A DNA stretch of 18,092 nucleotides from Oscillospiraceae bacterium (GCA_018110855.1 JAGBFZ010000371.1:1-18092); one strand, 5' to 3'. Numbered from the stretch's first letter, positions 8,868 to 17,038 are shown. Program-made: numbers and translations. Notes: a model not told the origin generated them from the sequence alone.

Positions 8868-9041
8868 ATGGAAACAAAGCATTATTCTGTTATTAAGATA
8901 GAGGGCGAATATGCCACCCTCAGAGACAAATGCTCGGGTGATGAGCTGTTTATTGCCATGGCTCTGCTTCCCGAGGAGACGGACATCGGCGTTTCGCTTA
9001 TCTGGGAAAATCTTACATATTCGGTCGAGGAGCAGGCATGA
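8868..9041 (+). CDS. Small DUF3006-like protein
   Basis: A 57-residue protein if started at ATG 8868 (METKHYSVIKIEGEYATLRD). ATG 8856 is in frame but the AAAAGGA lies against it, too close to use, whereas it is about 12 nt from 8868. The pattern IEGEYATL, an acidic middle and then ALLPEETDIG resembles the DUF3006 family (RFEGDyAVVE ... LLPegakeGD), a small beta-rich domain of unknown function. It overlaps the HAD gene by ATGA at 9038-9041, so the two are translationally coupled. There is no signal peptide or membrane helix. The family call is from motif resemblance only. Confidence 0.65.
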   Translation: METKHYSVIKIEGEYATLRDKCSGDELFIAMALLPEETDIGVSLIWENLTYSVEEQA

Positions 9042-9676
9042 AAAATATTAAGGCGGTCATTTTTGACATTGACGGTACTCTTGCGGACAGCCTTGGAGTA
9101 TGGACGGAATCTGACAGGATCTTCCTTTCAAGGCGGGGTATCGAATATGACAGCGAGGTTTCCGTTGCGCTTAAATCCATGCATTTTATGAGTGCGGCGG
9201 AGTACCTCAGAGATTATTACTCTCTCCCCGAAAGTGTTGAGGACGTTGCCCGTGAGATAACCGAGATCGTGAGAGAGAAATATTTCTATGAGGTCAGGCT
9301 CATGCCTTATGCAAAGGAGCTTATTCAGTGCTTTTCAGAGCGGGGGATAAAAATGTGCGCTGCCACTTCAAATTCAAGAGAGCTGGCTGAGGGCGTTTTA
9401 AGGCACAATGGCATTCTCCAAAGTCTTGAATTTATTGTCACCTCCGATGAAGCGGGTTCTTCAAAGGACGACCCGAGGATTTTTTTTATGTGCGCTGAGA
9501 AAATGGGCGTTTCTCCAAATGAGACGGCTGTTATCGAGGATTCGCCCCATGCGGCGAAAACCGCTTTTCGGAACGGGTTTTACACTATCGGCGTTAACAG
9601 CGGTCATTTTGGGGACTTTGAGGCTCTCCAGGGCTGCGTTCACAGGCGGATAGAAAGTTTTAAGGAGCTGATCTGA
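9038..9676 (+). CDS. HAD-superfamily hydrolase (phosphatase/phosphomutase-like)
   Basis: A 212-residue HAD hydrolase with a helical cap (subclass I). Motif I is FDIDGTLADS, giving nucleophile Asp10 and acid/base Asp12. Motif II is CAATSNS with Thr110 or Ser111. Motif III lysine is Lys143 in SSKDDP. Motif IV is AVIEDSPHAAKTA with Glu167 and Asp168. This layout is that of the beta-phosphoglucomutase/phosphoglycolate phosphatase branch, acting on small phosphorylated metabolites; the substrate cannot be read from sequence. The start ATG overlaps the preceding stop (ATGA) and the next gene begins 1 nt after its stop, so it belongs to a tight operon with the DUF3006-like, membrane and mnmA genes. 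Confidence 0.9.
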   Translation: MKNIKAVIFDIDGTLADSLGVWTESDRIFLSRRGIEYDSEVSVALKSMHFMSAAEYLRDYYSLPESVEDVAREITEIVREKYFYEVRLMPYAKELIQCFSERGIKMCAATSNSRELAEGVLRHNGILQSLEFIVTSDEAGSSKDDPRIFFMCAEKMGVSPNETAVIEDSPHAAKTAFRNGFYTIGVNSGHFGDFEALQGCVHRRIESFKELI

Positions 9677-9677
9677 A

Positions 9678-10322
9678 TTGCAGAGCTATGGATATATTTT
9701 ATCAGGTCTCGCCCGTCACGATCGTTTGAACGAGGCGGAATGGCTGCTCGACAAGATCCTTAAAGGCTATTCCAAGGGAAACAAGCAGTTCGAGGAGGAT
9801 GGTTCTATTACCATAACATACTCCAAAGCCGATGAGGACGGGGAAAAGCAGGTCATTTTAAAAAGAAATGTTACCGAAAGCTGCATCATGGTGCTTTCGG
9901 ATATCCCTTTGAAAATTTTCAGGTTCGGCGGGTGGATATTTTATCTTCGCGATATTATCCCATCGCTTGCTTTTGCTCTTATCTACTTTATTTTTGGAGT
10001 GAAATTCCTTTCACCCATGATCCTTTCAAACAAGCTCGAAAAATGGATCATTGCTGTTTTTGCCGGTGCTGCTGCGGCGCTTGTTTTAAATCTCATAACA
10101 GCGCCTTTATTAAAGAAAAATCGCTCCTTTGACAGGATATGCTGCATTCAGTTCGGAGGTATATTTTCCCTGTTTCTGATTCTTTTCTTTATGATAAAAT
10201 TCACGGGAACGGGTATTCAGAAATTCTGGATAAATGTGCTTGCAAAATCACCATTTATTGAAGCAGTGGGGGGAATCATACTTACACGACTGATTCATAA
10301 GCTCTTTCGGGAGGATAGATAA
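9678..10322 (+). CDS. Four-helix membrane protein of unknown function
   Basis: A 214-residue protein that I do not recognise. About 85 residues of soluble N-terminus, with an amphipathic helix (NEAEWLLDKILKGYSKG) and two strands, are followed by four hydrophobic segments at about 93-111, 123-145, 154-174 and 192-206. The C-terminus is short and basic (HKLFREDR). I use the TTG start at 9678: AAGGAG at 9662-9667 is 10 nt upstream, it begins 1 nt after the HAD stop, and no ATG follows until residue 71. The stop TAA shares its last A with the ATG of mnmA (TAATG). Coupling suggests coexpression with mnmA but not a shared pathway. Confidence 0.75.
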   Translation: MQSYGYILSGLARHDRLNEAEWLLDKILKGYSKGNKQFEEDGSITITYSKADEDGEKQVILKRNVTESCIMVLSDIPLKIFRFGGWIFYLRDIIPSLAFALIYFIFGVKFLSPMILSNKLEKWIIAVFAGAAAALVLNLITAPLLKKNRSFDRICCIQFGGIFSLFLILFFMIKFTGTGIQKFWINVLAKSPFIEAVGGIILTRLIHKLFREDR

Positions 10323-11404
10323 TGGATAAAAAAAAGGTTCTTGTGGGCATGAGCGGCGGTGTGGACAGCTCTGCGGCGGCGGCAATGCTTTCCGAGCAGG
10401 GCTATGAGGTCTGCGGCTGTACTCTCAGAATTTACGATAATTCCGTTCTCGGAGAGGACTATTTGGAAGGCGGCTGCTGCTCCCTTGCAGATGTTGATGA
10501 CGCTAAAAGCGTTTGCAGGAAGCTGGGGATAGATCATATCGTTCTGAATTTTACCGAGGAAGTCGGGAAAAAGGTAATGCATCCTTTTGCGGACAGCTAT
10601 ATAAACGGGGAGACCCCGAATCCCTGTATTGAGTGCAACAAGCATATGAAATTTGATCTTATGCTGAGAAGGGCGGAGCTTTTAGGCTTTGATTATATCG
10701 CTACGGGGCATTATGCGGATATTTCGTTTGAGAACGGCAGATATCTTCTGAAACGCCCTGCGGACAGGCGGAAGGATCAGACCTATGTGCTTTATACACT
10801 TACTCAGCATCAGCTGGCTCACACGCCTTTTCCTCTTTACGGTATGGACAAGCCTGCTATCCGTGCTTTTGCCGAGGAACGGGGTCTTATAAATTCACGA
10901 AAGCCCGACAGTCAGGATATCTGCTTTGTTCCCGATGGGGATTATGCGGCGTTTATTGAGCGATACACGGGATATGTGCCTGCTGAGGGCGATTTTGTTG
11001 ATAAATCAGGCGAGAAGATAGGCGTTCACTCGGGTATTATCAATTACACCATAGGACAGCGGAGAGGTCTTGGCGTTACCTTCGGAAAGCCTGTTTTTGT
11101 AACGGAAAAGGATCCCGTTAAGGGTACGGTCACATTGTCCGATGAAGCTGATCTTTTTAAATCCGTGCTTTTTCTGAGAGACGTGAATCTCATTTCGCTT
11201 GACAATGTTTCCGAGCCTATGAGTGTCACTGCAAAGGCGAGATACAGTGCAAAGGAGCAGGAGGCTGTCATATTTCCCGAGGAAAACGGCATTATGAGGA
11301 TAGAATTTTCCTCTCCCGTTCGTGCTCCCGCAAAGGGGCAGGCATGCGTTTTTTATGACGGGGATATTGTTGTCGGCGGAGGAATTATTGACGGGGCGGA
11401 ATAA
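10322..11404 (+). CDS. mnmA: tRNA-specific 2-thiouridylase MnmA
   Basis: MnmA adenylates and thiolates U34 of tRNA Lys, Glu and Gln in the cytoplasm, using sulfur passed from a cysteine desulfurase. The 360-residue length is normal. The PP-loop SGGVDS is at 11-16. The two catalytic cysteines are present: Cys105 in NPCIECNKHMKF and Cys201 in DSQDICFVPDGDY, matching Cys102 and Cys199 of the E. coli enzyme. TGHYA at 128-132 and GQRRGLGV at about 246-253 are further family motifs, and the C-terminal beta barrel follows. The GCCSLADVDDAK segment is common in Firmicute homologues. GGGAGGA just upstream serves the ATG, which overlaps the previous stop by 1 nt. Confidence 0.96.
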   Translation: MDKKKVLVGMSGGVDSSAAAAMLSEQGYEVCGCTLRIYDNSVLGEDYLEGGCCSLADVDDAKSVCRKLGIDHIVLNFTEEVGKKVMHPFADSYINGETPNPCIECNKHMKFDLMLRRAELLGFDYIATGHYADISFENGRYLLKRPADRRKDQTYVLYTLTQHQLAHTPFPLYGMDKPAIRAFAEERGLINSRKPDSQDICFVPDGDYAAFIERYTGYVPAEGDFVDKSGEKIGVHSGIINYTIGQRRGLGVTFGKPVFVTEKDPVKGTVTLSDEADLFKSVLFLRDVNLISLDNVSEPMSVTAKARYSAKEQEAVIFPEENGIMRIEFSSPVRAPAKGQACVFYDGDIVVGGGIIDGAE

Positions 11405-11458
11405 AAAAACGATTGTTAAAGTATTATTATAAAGAATATTTTTTGGAGGTAATTTACT

Positions 11459-11959
11459 ATGGCATTTAAGGAGATCAAGGCTTCCGAGCTTAATTTCAAT
11501 CCCTTTGACAAGATCGGAAAGCAGTGGATGCTCATTACCGCAGGTGACGAAAAGGGTTACAACACTATGACTGCTTCATGGGGCTTCATGGGTGTTATGT
11601 GGGGAAAGAACGTGATGGAAACGGTTATCCGTCAGAGCCGCTACACCCTTGAATTTGTGGAGAAAAACGAGCTTTTTACTGTCAGCTTCTATTCCGAGGA
11701 GCAGAAAAATGCACTGAAATTCTGCGGCGCTCATTCGGGCAGAGACTGTGACAAGGCTAAGGAAACGGGTCTGACTCCTCTTTTCATTGACGGCACTGCT
11801 GCTTTTGAGGAGGCGGAGATGATCTTTATCTGCAAAAAGATATACACTCAGGACATGGACGTTAATGCTCTTGCGGAGGAACACCGTCACTGGTATGCTG
11901 ACGGTGATGTTCACAAGGCAGTAATGGGTGAGATAGTTAAGGTTCTTGTTAAAGAATGA
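11459..11959 (+). CDS. Flavin reductase-like protein (FMN-binding split barrel)
   Basis: A 166-residue protein of the flavin reductase-like, FMN-binding split-barrel family. Typical features are NTMTASWGFMGVMWG near 39-53 (the loop at the flavin phosphate), a following strand with VIRQSRYTLEFVEK, and FTVSFYSEEQKNALKFCGAH, with the GRD motif just after. Family members reduce flavins or bind FMN; the physiological substrate is unknown. GGAGG at 11445-11449 lies 9 nt before ATG 11459. The 54-nt gap after mnmA is AT-rich with no clear promoter consensus. A strong terminator follows directly, so it is the last gene of its unit. Confidence 0.9.
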   Translation: MAFKEIKASELNFNPFDKIGKQWMLITAGDEKGYNTMTASWGFMGVMWGKNVMETVIRQSRYTLEFVEKNELFTVSFYSEEQKNALKFCGAHSGRDCDKAKETGLTPLFIDGTAAFEEAEMIFICKKIYTQDMDVNALAEEHRHWYADGDVHKAVMGEIVKVLVKE

Positions 11960-11965
11960 TCTATG

Positions 11966-11989
11966 GGGCTGCGGCGGCAGCCCTTTTTT
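11966..11989 (+). terminator. Intrinsic terminator after the flavin reductase gene
   Basis: GGGCTGC at 11966-11972 pairs with GCAGCCC at 11977-11983 over a GGCG loop, followed directly by six T at 11984-11989. It is a textbook Rho-independent terminator and isolates the dynamin operon from upstream transcription. Confidence 0.95.
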
Positions 11990-12096
11990 AATCATTTTGT
12001 AACCTTTTTACTGCCTGTTCATGTAATATTTGGCGTTTTTGTGAAGTATCACCAAAAAGAAAGTCGGGATTTTTCTGTTTTAAAGCCTGTCTCTCA

Positions 12097-12126
12097 TTGA
12101 CTTTATTAAGAAAAATATGATATAAT
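12097..12126 (+). promoter_or_regulatory. Promoter of the dynamin-like operon
   Basis: TTGACT at 12097-12102 and TATAAT at 12121-12126 with an 18-nt spacer. TG at 12118-12119 makes an extended -10 (TGATATAAT). Transcription should begin near 12133, leaving a leader of about 100 nt before the ATG at 12233. No operator-like palindrome overlaps the -35 or -10. Confidence 0.8.
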
Positions 12127-12152
12127 ATTATTATTATGGGTTGAATTTCTTT

Positions 12153-12211
12153 GCGGTCTGTATGCCGAGCCTTTCAGACTGCTTTTAATACCGCATCGGG
12201 ACTTTGTGCGG
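12153..12211 (+). other. Two hairpins in the dynamin operon leader
   Basis: In the predicted leader GCGGTCTG at 12153-12160 pairs with CAGACTGC at 12175-12182 (8 pairs, one G-U), and CCGCA at 12191-12195 pairs with TGCGG at 12207-12211. The ribosome binding site AGGAGG at 12221-12226 is left free. There is no T-run, so this is not an attenuator of the simple kind. It may stabilise the mRNA or bind a regulator. Confidence 0.45.
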
Positions 12212-12232
12212 AATAATCACAGGAGGTATATA

Positions 12233-14290
12233 ATGGAACAACAGACTTATGATTTTGCGAGCTATTCCTCGTTTCGTGAAACTGTCAACGATCTGACCGA
12301 GACTCTGGGTCAGCTCAAGGAATATGCTGCTTCCCTAAATCTTGAAAACACCGCCCGCTCTATTGAGGACATTATTGAGAAATCTGCAGGAGATCACTTT
12401 GAGGTCGCTATTGTCGGTGAGTTCAAGCGTGGAAAGAGCACCCTCATCAATGCCCTGCTGGGTCAGGAGGTTCTTCCTGCGGACGTTCTCCCCGCAACCG
12501 CTACCCTCAACCGTGTCACCTACAGCAAGGACCCTTATGTTGTGGTTGAATACAAGGACGGCTCCTCCGAAAGGGTAGATATCAACCATCTTGCGGATTA
12601 TGTCACAAAGCTTTCCTATGAATCCGAAAAAAAGGCTGAGACTGTTAAGGAAGCTACCGTTTATTACGATACCGATTTCTGCAAAAATCATGTTGACATC
12701 ATTGACACTCCCGGTCTGAACGACGACGAGCAGATGACTAATGTTACCATGTCTATTCTTCCCGAGATAGACGCTGCTGTTTTTGTTATCAGTGCAAACT
12801 CTCCTTTCTCGCAGTTTGAAAAGGAATTCCTCGAAAATAAAATGCTCACAAGCGATCTGGGCCGTATCATATTTGCTGTAAACTGCTTCGGCACCTTCTC
12901 CAAGGAGGACGAGGACAGGATAGTTGAAACTGTTGAAAAGCGCATTTGCAGCTATGTTATGGATAAGGCTAAGAAGGTCATGGGCGAAAATTCCAAGGAG
13001 TTTGCCGTTTACAAGCGAAAGATCGGCAAGCCCAAGGTTATCGGCGTTTATGCAAAGAAGGCTCTTATTGCTAAGGAAAACAAGGATGAACAGATGCTTC
13101 TGGAAAGTAATTTCCCCAAGTTTGAAAGCGTTCTTGAGTCTATGCTCACAAAGGAGAGAGGCTCTATCACTCTCCAGATACTTGCAAACAAGATAATCAG
13201 CTCCGGTTCGGAGATAATCAACTCCATCGTTATCCATGAAAATGCTCTTGTTATGGAAACCGATGAGTTTATGGAGAAGTATCAGCTTGCCATTGAGGAG
13301 ATCGAGGAGATCCGTACAAAGAAGCGTGAGGAATTTGTTCGCATAAACAACGCTGCCAACAAGGTGTTTGAACAGCTGCAGCCTATCCTTGACGATTACT
13401 GGGTGAAGATCGAGGAGACTGCTATGCAGGTAATTGACGATTATCAGATGGCGGGCGAGGATCTCAAGCGCGAAAAGCTCAAGATCGTTTATGAAAAGCT
13501 GACTCAGAAAATCAAGGAAAATATTGAAAACAAGGCTCAGCTCATCTGTGAGCAGATCCAGAATGATATCAACGTGGGTCTTTCCGAGGAGGCTGTTCGT
13601 CTCCAGTCCTTCCAGGATGAATTCTTCGAGTCTTTGAACCGTATTCAGGAGCTGTTCTCCGTTCCTGCAAAGCACAACAGAAACGGCGGCGTTGCTGACA
13701 GCATTATCGGCTCGGTCATCGGTACGGGCGGTATCGGCGGACTGTTTATCGGCTTCAGGGAGGCAGGCGTAAAGGGTGCGCTGCTTGGCGGTCTTACGGG
13801 TCTTACCACATGGCTCGCTACTTCTTTCCTGCTTGTTACCACTGTGGTGGGCGGTGCGTTCCTTACTCCCGCAGGTATCTGCATTATGGCTCTTGCGGGC
13901 TTTGCAGGCACATTTACGGGCAAATTTGCTGTTGACAAGTTCCTTGTTCAGGAGCGTATTGACAAATTTAAGGTCAATATGAAGGCTACTGTAAAGAAGC
14001 AGTTCCACGAAATGAAGATCAATTCCGACTTTACCGAATCTGTTCGTCAGCAGGTATATAACTCCTTCTCGGGTCTCAAGACTCAGATCGAGCAGGAAAC
14101 TGAGATCATACTCAAGGATACTCAGAAAACTCTTGACGACCTTAATGATGTCAAGCAGCAGAAAAAGGTCATGTCCGACAATGAAAAGATCAGGCTTCAG
14201 AGCATTGCCGAAAATGTGGGCGGTATGCTTGCTGATACATACAATCTCCACAGGGCTCTTACCGAGATCCTGTCCGATGAAGAAGAATAA
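12233..14290 (+). CDS. Dynamin-like GTPase 1, with membrane segment
   Basis: A 685-residue bacterial dynamin-like protein. The start is ATG 12233, with AGGAGG at 12221-12226; GTG 12206 is in frame but lies before that site. The GTPase domain occupies about 55-310: P-loop GEFKRGKST at 62-70, switch I ATATLNRV with Thr89 or Thr91, and G3 DTPG at 158-161. The G4 position reads FAVNCFG (Asn217-Gly220) and lacks the usual Lys and Asp. Helical, coiled-coil-prone segments follow (about 345-475). A glycine-rich hydrophobic stretch at about 489-562 (GSVIGTGGIGGLFIG; GALLGGLTGLTTW; FLLVTTVVGGAFL) could form a membrane-inserting paddle or hairpin. A final helical tail (565-685) completes the stalk. Family members remodel or tether membranes by GTP-driven assembly. 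The gene heads a three-gene operon and pairs with the second dynamin-like gene at 15295. Confidence 0.92.
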   Translation: MEQQTYDFASYSSFRETVNDLTETLGQLKEYAASLNLENTARSIEDIIEKSAGDHFEVAIVGEFKRGKSTLINALLGQEVLPADVLPATATLNRVTYSKDPYVVVEYKDGSSERVDINHLADYVTKLSYESEKKAETVKEATVYYDTDFCKNHVDIIDTPGLNDDEQMTNVTMSILPEIDAAVFVISANSPFSQFEKEFLENKMLTSDLGRIIFAVNCFGTFSKEDEDRIVETVEKRICSYVMDKAKKVMGENSKEFAVYKRKIGKPKVIGVYAKKALIAKENKDEQMLLESNFPKFESVLESMLTKERGSITLQILANKIISSGSEIINSIVIHENALVMETDEFMEKYQLAIEEIEEIRTKKREEFVRINNAANKVFEQLQPILDDYWVKIEETAMQVIDDYQMAGEDLKREKLKIVYEKLTQKIKENIENKAQLICEQIQNDINVGLSEEAVRLQSFQDEFFESLNRIQELFSVPAKHNRNGGVADSIIGSVIGTGGIGGLFIGFREAGVKGALLGGLTGLTTWLATSFLLVTTVVGGAFLTPAGICIMALAGFAGTFTGKFAVDKFLVQERIDKFKVNMKATVKKQFHEMKINSDFTESVRQQVYNSFSGLKTQIEQETEIILKDTQKTLDDLNDVKQQKKVMSDNEKIRLQSIAENVGGMLADTYNLHRALTEILSDEEE

Positions 14291-14304
14291 GAGGAGGATA
14301 TGTA

Positions 14305-15279
14305 ATGACTGAATCGTATAATCCTCTTATGGAAATTAACACATCCTTCTCCGATTATCTGGTGGAGAGGACACGTTCCTATCAGGAACACGTTGTGGGC
14401 GGTACTCTGGACTATGCCTTCGACGCTGATTTTGCCATGAGACAGAAAATAGGCGGTATCTCGGGCTGGTCAAGGCTTTACAAGGCTATTGTAAGCAACG
14501 ATATCCCCGGACGCTTTAAAAGATATTTTCAGAGCAGCGACAGCGCAAGCTCCATGAAATATGCAAAGGCTTACGACGCTGCGAAAAAATGCAGCGAGAG
14601 ACTTCAGATAAGTCTCCCGGTCGTTCTTGTTAAAAAGGCGGGAGAGGTCCCTGAGATAATGTCTCTGGCGGGAGAGGGCATTGAGCCATGCATCATTATG
14701 ACAAGTGATATTGCAGAAGGCTTTACTCCCGATGAGCTTTGCTATCTTGTAGGCTGCGAATGCGGCAGGCTCCAGAACAGGCACTCTGCTTTCAACTATG
14801 CCTTCACATATCCCGGCATCAGCAGGGGAGACGCTTCTGCCGATTCCGATAACGGCGGCAAAAGCAATGTGAGAGAGCTGAATTATGTTCTCAACAAATG
14901 GATAATCTCGGGAGATATTACTGCGGACAGAGCAGGAATTATCTGCCTTGATTCTCCTGCGGATTTCCCGAAAATATTTGCATCCGTAAGGAAAAAGGGC
15001 GTTCCCGATTCCTTCGGAAATCAGAACAAGGAAATTGACATTGACGCTATTCTGCAGCGTTACGAGACCCTCCACATAACTCCCGTTCGTGACCTTAACA
15101 TGGACGGCTGCTCCGCTGATGAAAGACGTATTGCAGCGGCTATGGAGTTTATCGGCTGCGAGATCCTTTATATCTGGCGTCCCGATCTTTCGTCGTCCGC
15201 AAGCCATGTGGGCAGCAAGCAGTCTCTTGAGATCCGCTGCGATATCATTGCTAATTCAGACAGCGGTCATACTGTGTAA
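14305..15279 (+). CDS. M48 metallopeptidase-like protein with degenerate zinc site (pseudopeptidase)
   Basis: A 324-residue protein. GAGGAGG at 14291-14297 sets the ATG at 14305, 14 nt after the first dynamin-like gene. The middle follows the M48 (Ste24/HtpX) peptidase fold: ISLPVVLVKKAGEVPE (102-117), then CIIMTSDIAEGFTPDEL (129-145), the position of 'vltsgLl..Lt.eEL', then GCECGRLQNRH at 150-160 where active enzymes have GHELGHIxxGH. Later DITADRAGIICLDSP (204-218) matches the '[S]ExxADRAGLLA' element. All three zinc ligands are changed: His to Cys151, His to Arg155, Glu to Asp204, while catalytic Glu152 and His160 remain. I infer loss of standard peptidase activity and a scaffold or adaptor role. 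Cys146, Cys151 and Cys153 could form a different metal site. There is no signal peptide or clear membrane helix. Confidence 0.8.
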   Translation: MTESYNPLMEINTSFSDYLVERTRSYQEHVVGGTLDYAFDADFAMRQKIGGISGWSRLYKAIVSNDIPGRFKRYFQSSDSASSMKYAKAYDAAKKCSERLQISLPVVLVKKAGEVPEIMSLAGEGIEPCIIMTSDIAEGFTPDELCYLVGCECGRLQNRHSAFNYAFTYPGISRGDASADSDNGGKSNVRELNYVLNKWIISGDITADRAGIICLDSPADFPKIFASVRKKGVPDSFGNQNKEIDIDAILQRYETLHITPVRDLNMDGCSADERRIAAAMEFIGCEILYIWRPDLSSSASHVGSKQSLEIRCDIIANSDSGHTV

Positions 15280-15294
15280 AGGAGGTGCTGTCAG

Positions 15295-17031
15295 ATGGAA
15301 AAAAATTACGATAACGCTGCCGCAGATATTGAATTTGTCCGTGGTGAGCTGTCCAAGCTTGTGAAGGATCCGGAGCTTGTTGCTATTCTGGGTGACGAGG
15401 CTGTGGAGAGAATGTCCAAGTGGGATTCCATTATAGCAAAGAAAATGGATCAGCCCTTTTCTCTCATGGTAACAGGTGACTTCAAGCGCGGAAAAAGTAC
15501 GATAATAAACGCTATTTTAGGGCGCTCCATTGCCCCTGTAAACGTTGCCCCCGAGACCTTTACGGTAAACTGCATTTCCTACGGCGAAAGACCTTCCGTT
15601 GAGGCAGTTCTCCGCAATGAAAAGAGGGTGACTCTCACTCCCGATGATCTGAGCCGCGACAGGCTTTCAGAGCTTATGGATTTCTTTCCGGGAGAGCTTG
15701 ATTACGTTGACGTGAGAAGCGACGCTCCTATTCTGAAAGAGATACAGATAGTTGATACCCCGGGTCTCAGCGACCTTGACGATCTTGACAAGCAGGTAAA
15801 GGATTTCCTTGTGAAGGCAGACGCTCTTATTTATGTGGCTTCTGCTTTGTCGCCCTTTTCCGAGTCCGAGCAGTTCTTCATTGCCGAGCATATCGTTCCT
15901 CAGAATTTCAGCAAGGTTTTTGTTCTTGTTAACATGATCGACGCTATGGATTCCATGGAGGATATTGAAAAGGTTGTGGGACGTATCCGTGAGATATGCT
16001 CTCAGCTGATCCCCAATGCTGAGGTCTACGGCATAAGCGGAATTGACGAGTACCGCAGAAAGATCGGTCTTAACCGTCCCGATATAAAGGGCTTTCAGGA
16101 TTATTACGAGAATCAGTTTTTAAAATTTGAGCTGGCTCTTTCAAGGGAGATAATCGTTCAGAAGGACACTATCCGCACTCAGCGTGTTTTCTCCATGCTT
16201 CGTCTCATGCTTACAGACACTCTTAACCGTCTTAACATGATCAGCGACATGATGAAGATGGACAGGGCGAATCTGGACAAGCTTTCGGTTGACTTCGAGC
16301 GGGAATGCACCACTCTTGCGGCGGCTCTTGAAAACCAGAAGCCAAAGATCATTCTCTCTATCACTGAGATGATGCAGGAGGCTGAGCACTGGATGTACGA
16401 GTTCTTCACAAAGCTTCGTGAGGATATTCTTGCCTGCCGCACCACCGTTAAGGACGAGGATGTGGAGAGACATTTCTACTCCTATCTGATGGACAAGGTT
16501 GGCGAGGCTTACAGAAAGTGCCTTGAGATTCATCACTCCCGTCTTAACGATGTGATCAACGATATGGCAAGCGAGCTTTCGAGAAAGCTCGGTATTGCCG
16601 ATCTTGCAGGTGCAAGGATATCATGCAGCGAGACTGTGAATGTTAACACCTTTGTTGCGGACAAGATCCGTGAGGCGGCTTCTCAGGGTGCAGGCAGAGA
16701 GATGGGCTTCCCTTCAACTACTATACCCTTCTTCCGCAATATCCTTAACAAGAAGCAGCAGTCGGAGATCATTGATTCTGCTCTGGAAAATTACGATGAT
16801 ATCAGAAACAACACTATCAAGGATCTGAAGGTATGCTACAAGAATCTTGAGGAATTCGCTGCGTCTCAGCTGGACGAGATCTATCGCACTCAGGTCGAGG
16901 TCGGCAGAGAAACTGTTGCGGCGGCAATGGAAATGGCTAAATCCCGCAAGGATTCCGAGCTCCTAAGCAGAAATCTTGAAAAGGCTTCCGAGATCGTTAT
17001 AGGAGCTGTTTCGGTTCTTAAAAAATATTGA
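15295..17031 (+). CDS. Dynamin-like GTPase 2, no membrane segment
   Basis: A 578-residue second dynamin-like protein. AGGAGGTG, overlapping the previous TAA, lies 7-8 nt before ATG 15295. The GTPase domain spans about 50-290: P-loop GDFKRGKST at 61-69, switch I region PETFTVNCIS with Thr88 or Thr90, G3 DTPG at 154-157, and G4 LVNMIDAMD (Asn213, Asp216; Lys replaced by Met). Long helical segments follow, at about 290-435 and 485-578. The place where the first paralogue carries its glycine-rich hydrophobic stretch holds only a short FPSTTIPFFRNIL segment (472-484), so this partner should be soluble or held peripherally. The two proteins share P-loop sequence and domain layout, and probably form a hetero-oligomer, as described for paired bacterial dynamin-like proteins such as those of Campylobacter jejuni. 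It ends the operon; a terminator follows 8 nt later. Confidence 0.92.
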   Translation: MEKNYDNAAADIEFVRGELSKLVKDPELVAILGDEAVERMSKWDSIIAKKMDQPFSLMVTGDFKRGKSTIINAILGRSIAPVNVAPETFTVNCISYGERPSVEAVLRNEKRVTLTPDDLSRDRLSELMDFFPGELDYVDVRSDAPILKEIQIVDTPGLSDLDDLDKQVKDFLVKADALIYVASALSPFSESEQFFIAEHIVPQNFSKVFVLVNMIDAMDSMEDIEKVVGRIREICSQLIPNAEVYGISGIDEYRRKIGLNRPDIKGFQDYYENQFLKFELALSREIIVQKDTIRTQRVFSMLRLMLTDTLNRLNMISDMMKMDRANLDKLSVDFERECTTLAAALENQKPKIILSITEMMQEAEHWMYEFFTKLREDILACRTTVKDEDVERHFYSYLMDKVGEAYRKCLEIHHSRLNDVINDMASELSRKLGIADLAGARISCSETVNVNTFVADKIREAASQGAGREMGFPSTTIPFFRNILNKKQQSEIIDSALENYDDIRNNTIKDLKVCYKNLEEFAASQLDEIYRTQVEVGRETVAAAMEMAKSRKDSELLSRNLEKASEIVIGAVSVLKKY

Positions 17032-17038
17032 TCATTAT

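Noticed and set aside
11411..11445. Promoter in the AT-rich gap before the flavin reductase gene
   Set aside because: TTGTTA at 11413 has no acceptable -10 at 16-19 nt, and the TATTAT/TATAAA runs have no -35 at the right distance.
12335..14251. A 638-codon open frame on the minus strand opposite the first dynamin-like gene
   Set aside because: It is unusually long, but the plus strand carries P-loop, DTPG and a perfect ribosome binding site. The antisense frame has no recognisable motif and arises from codon bias of the real gene.
14305..15279. Active M48 zinc peptidase
   Set aside because: Neither His of HExxH nor the third-ligand Glu is present, so normal zinc-dependent catalysis is not supported.
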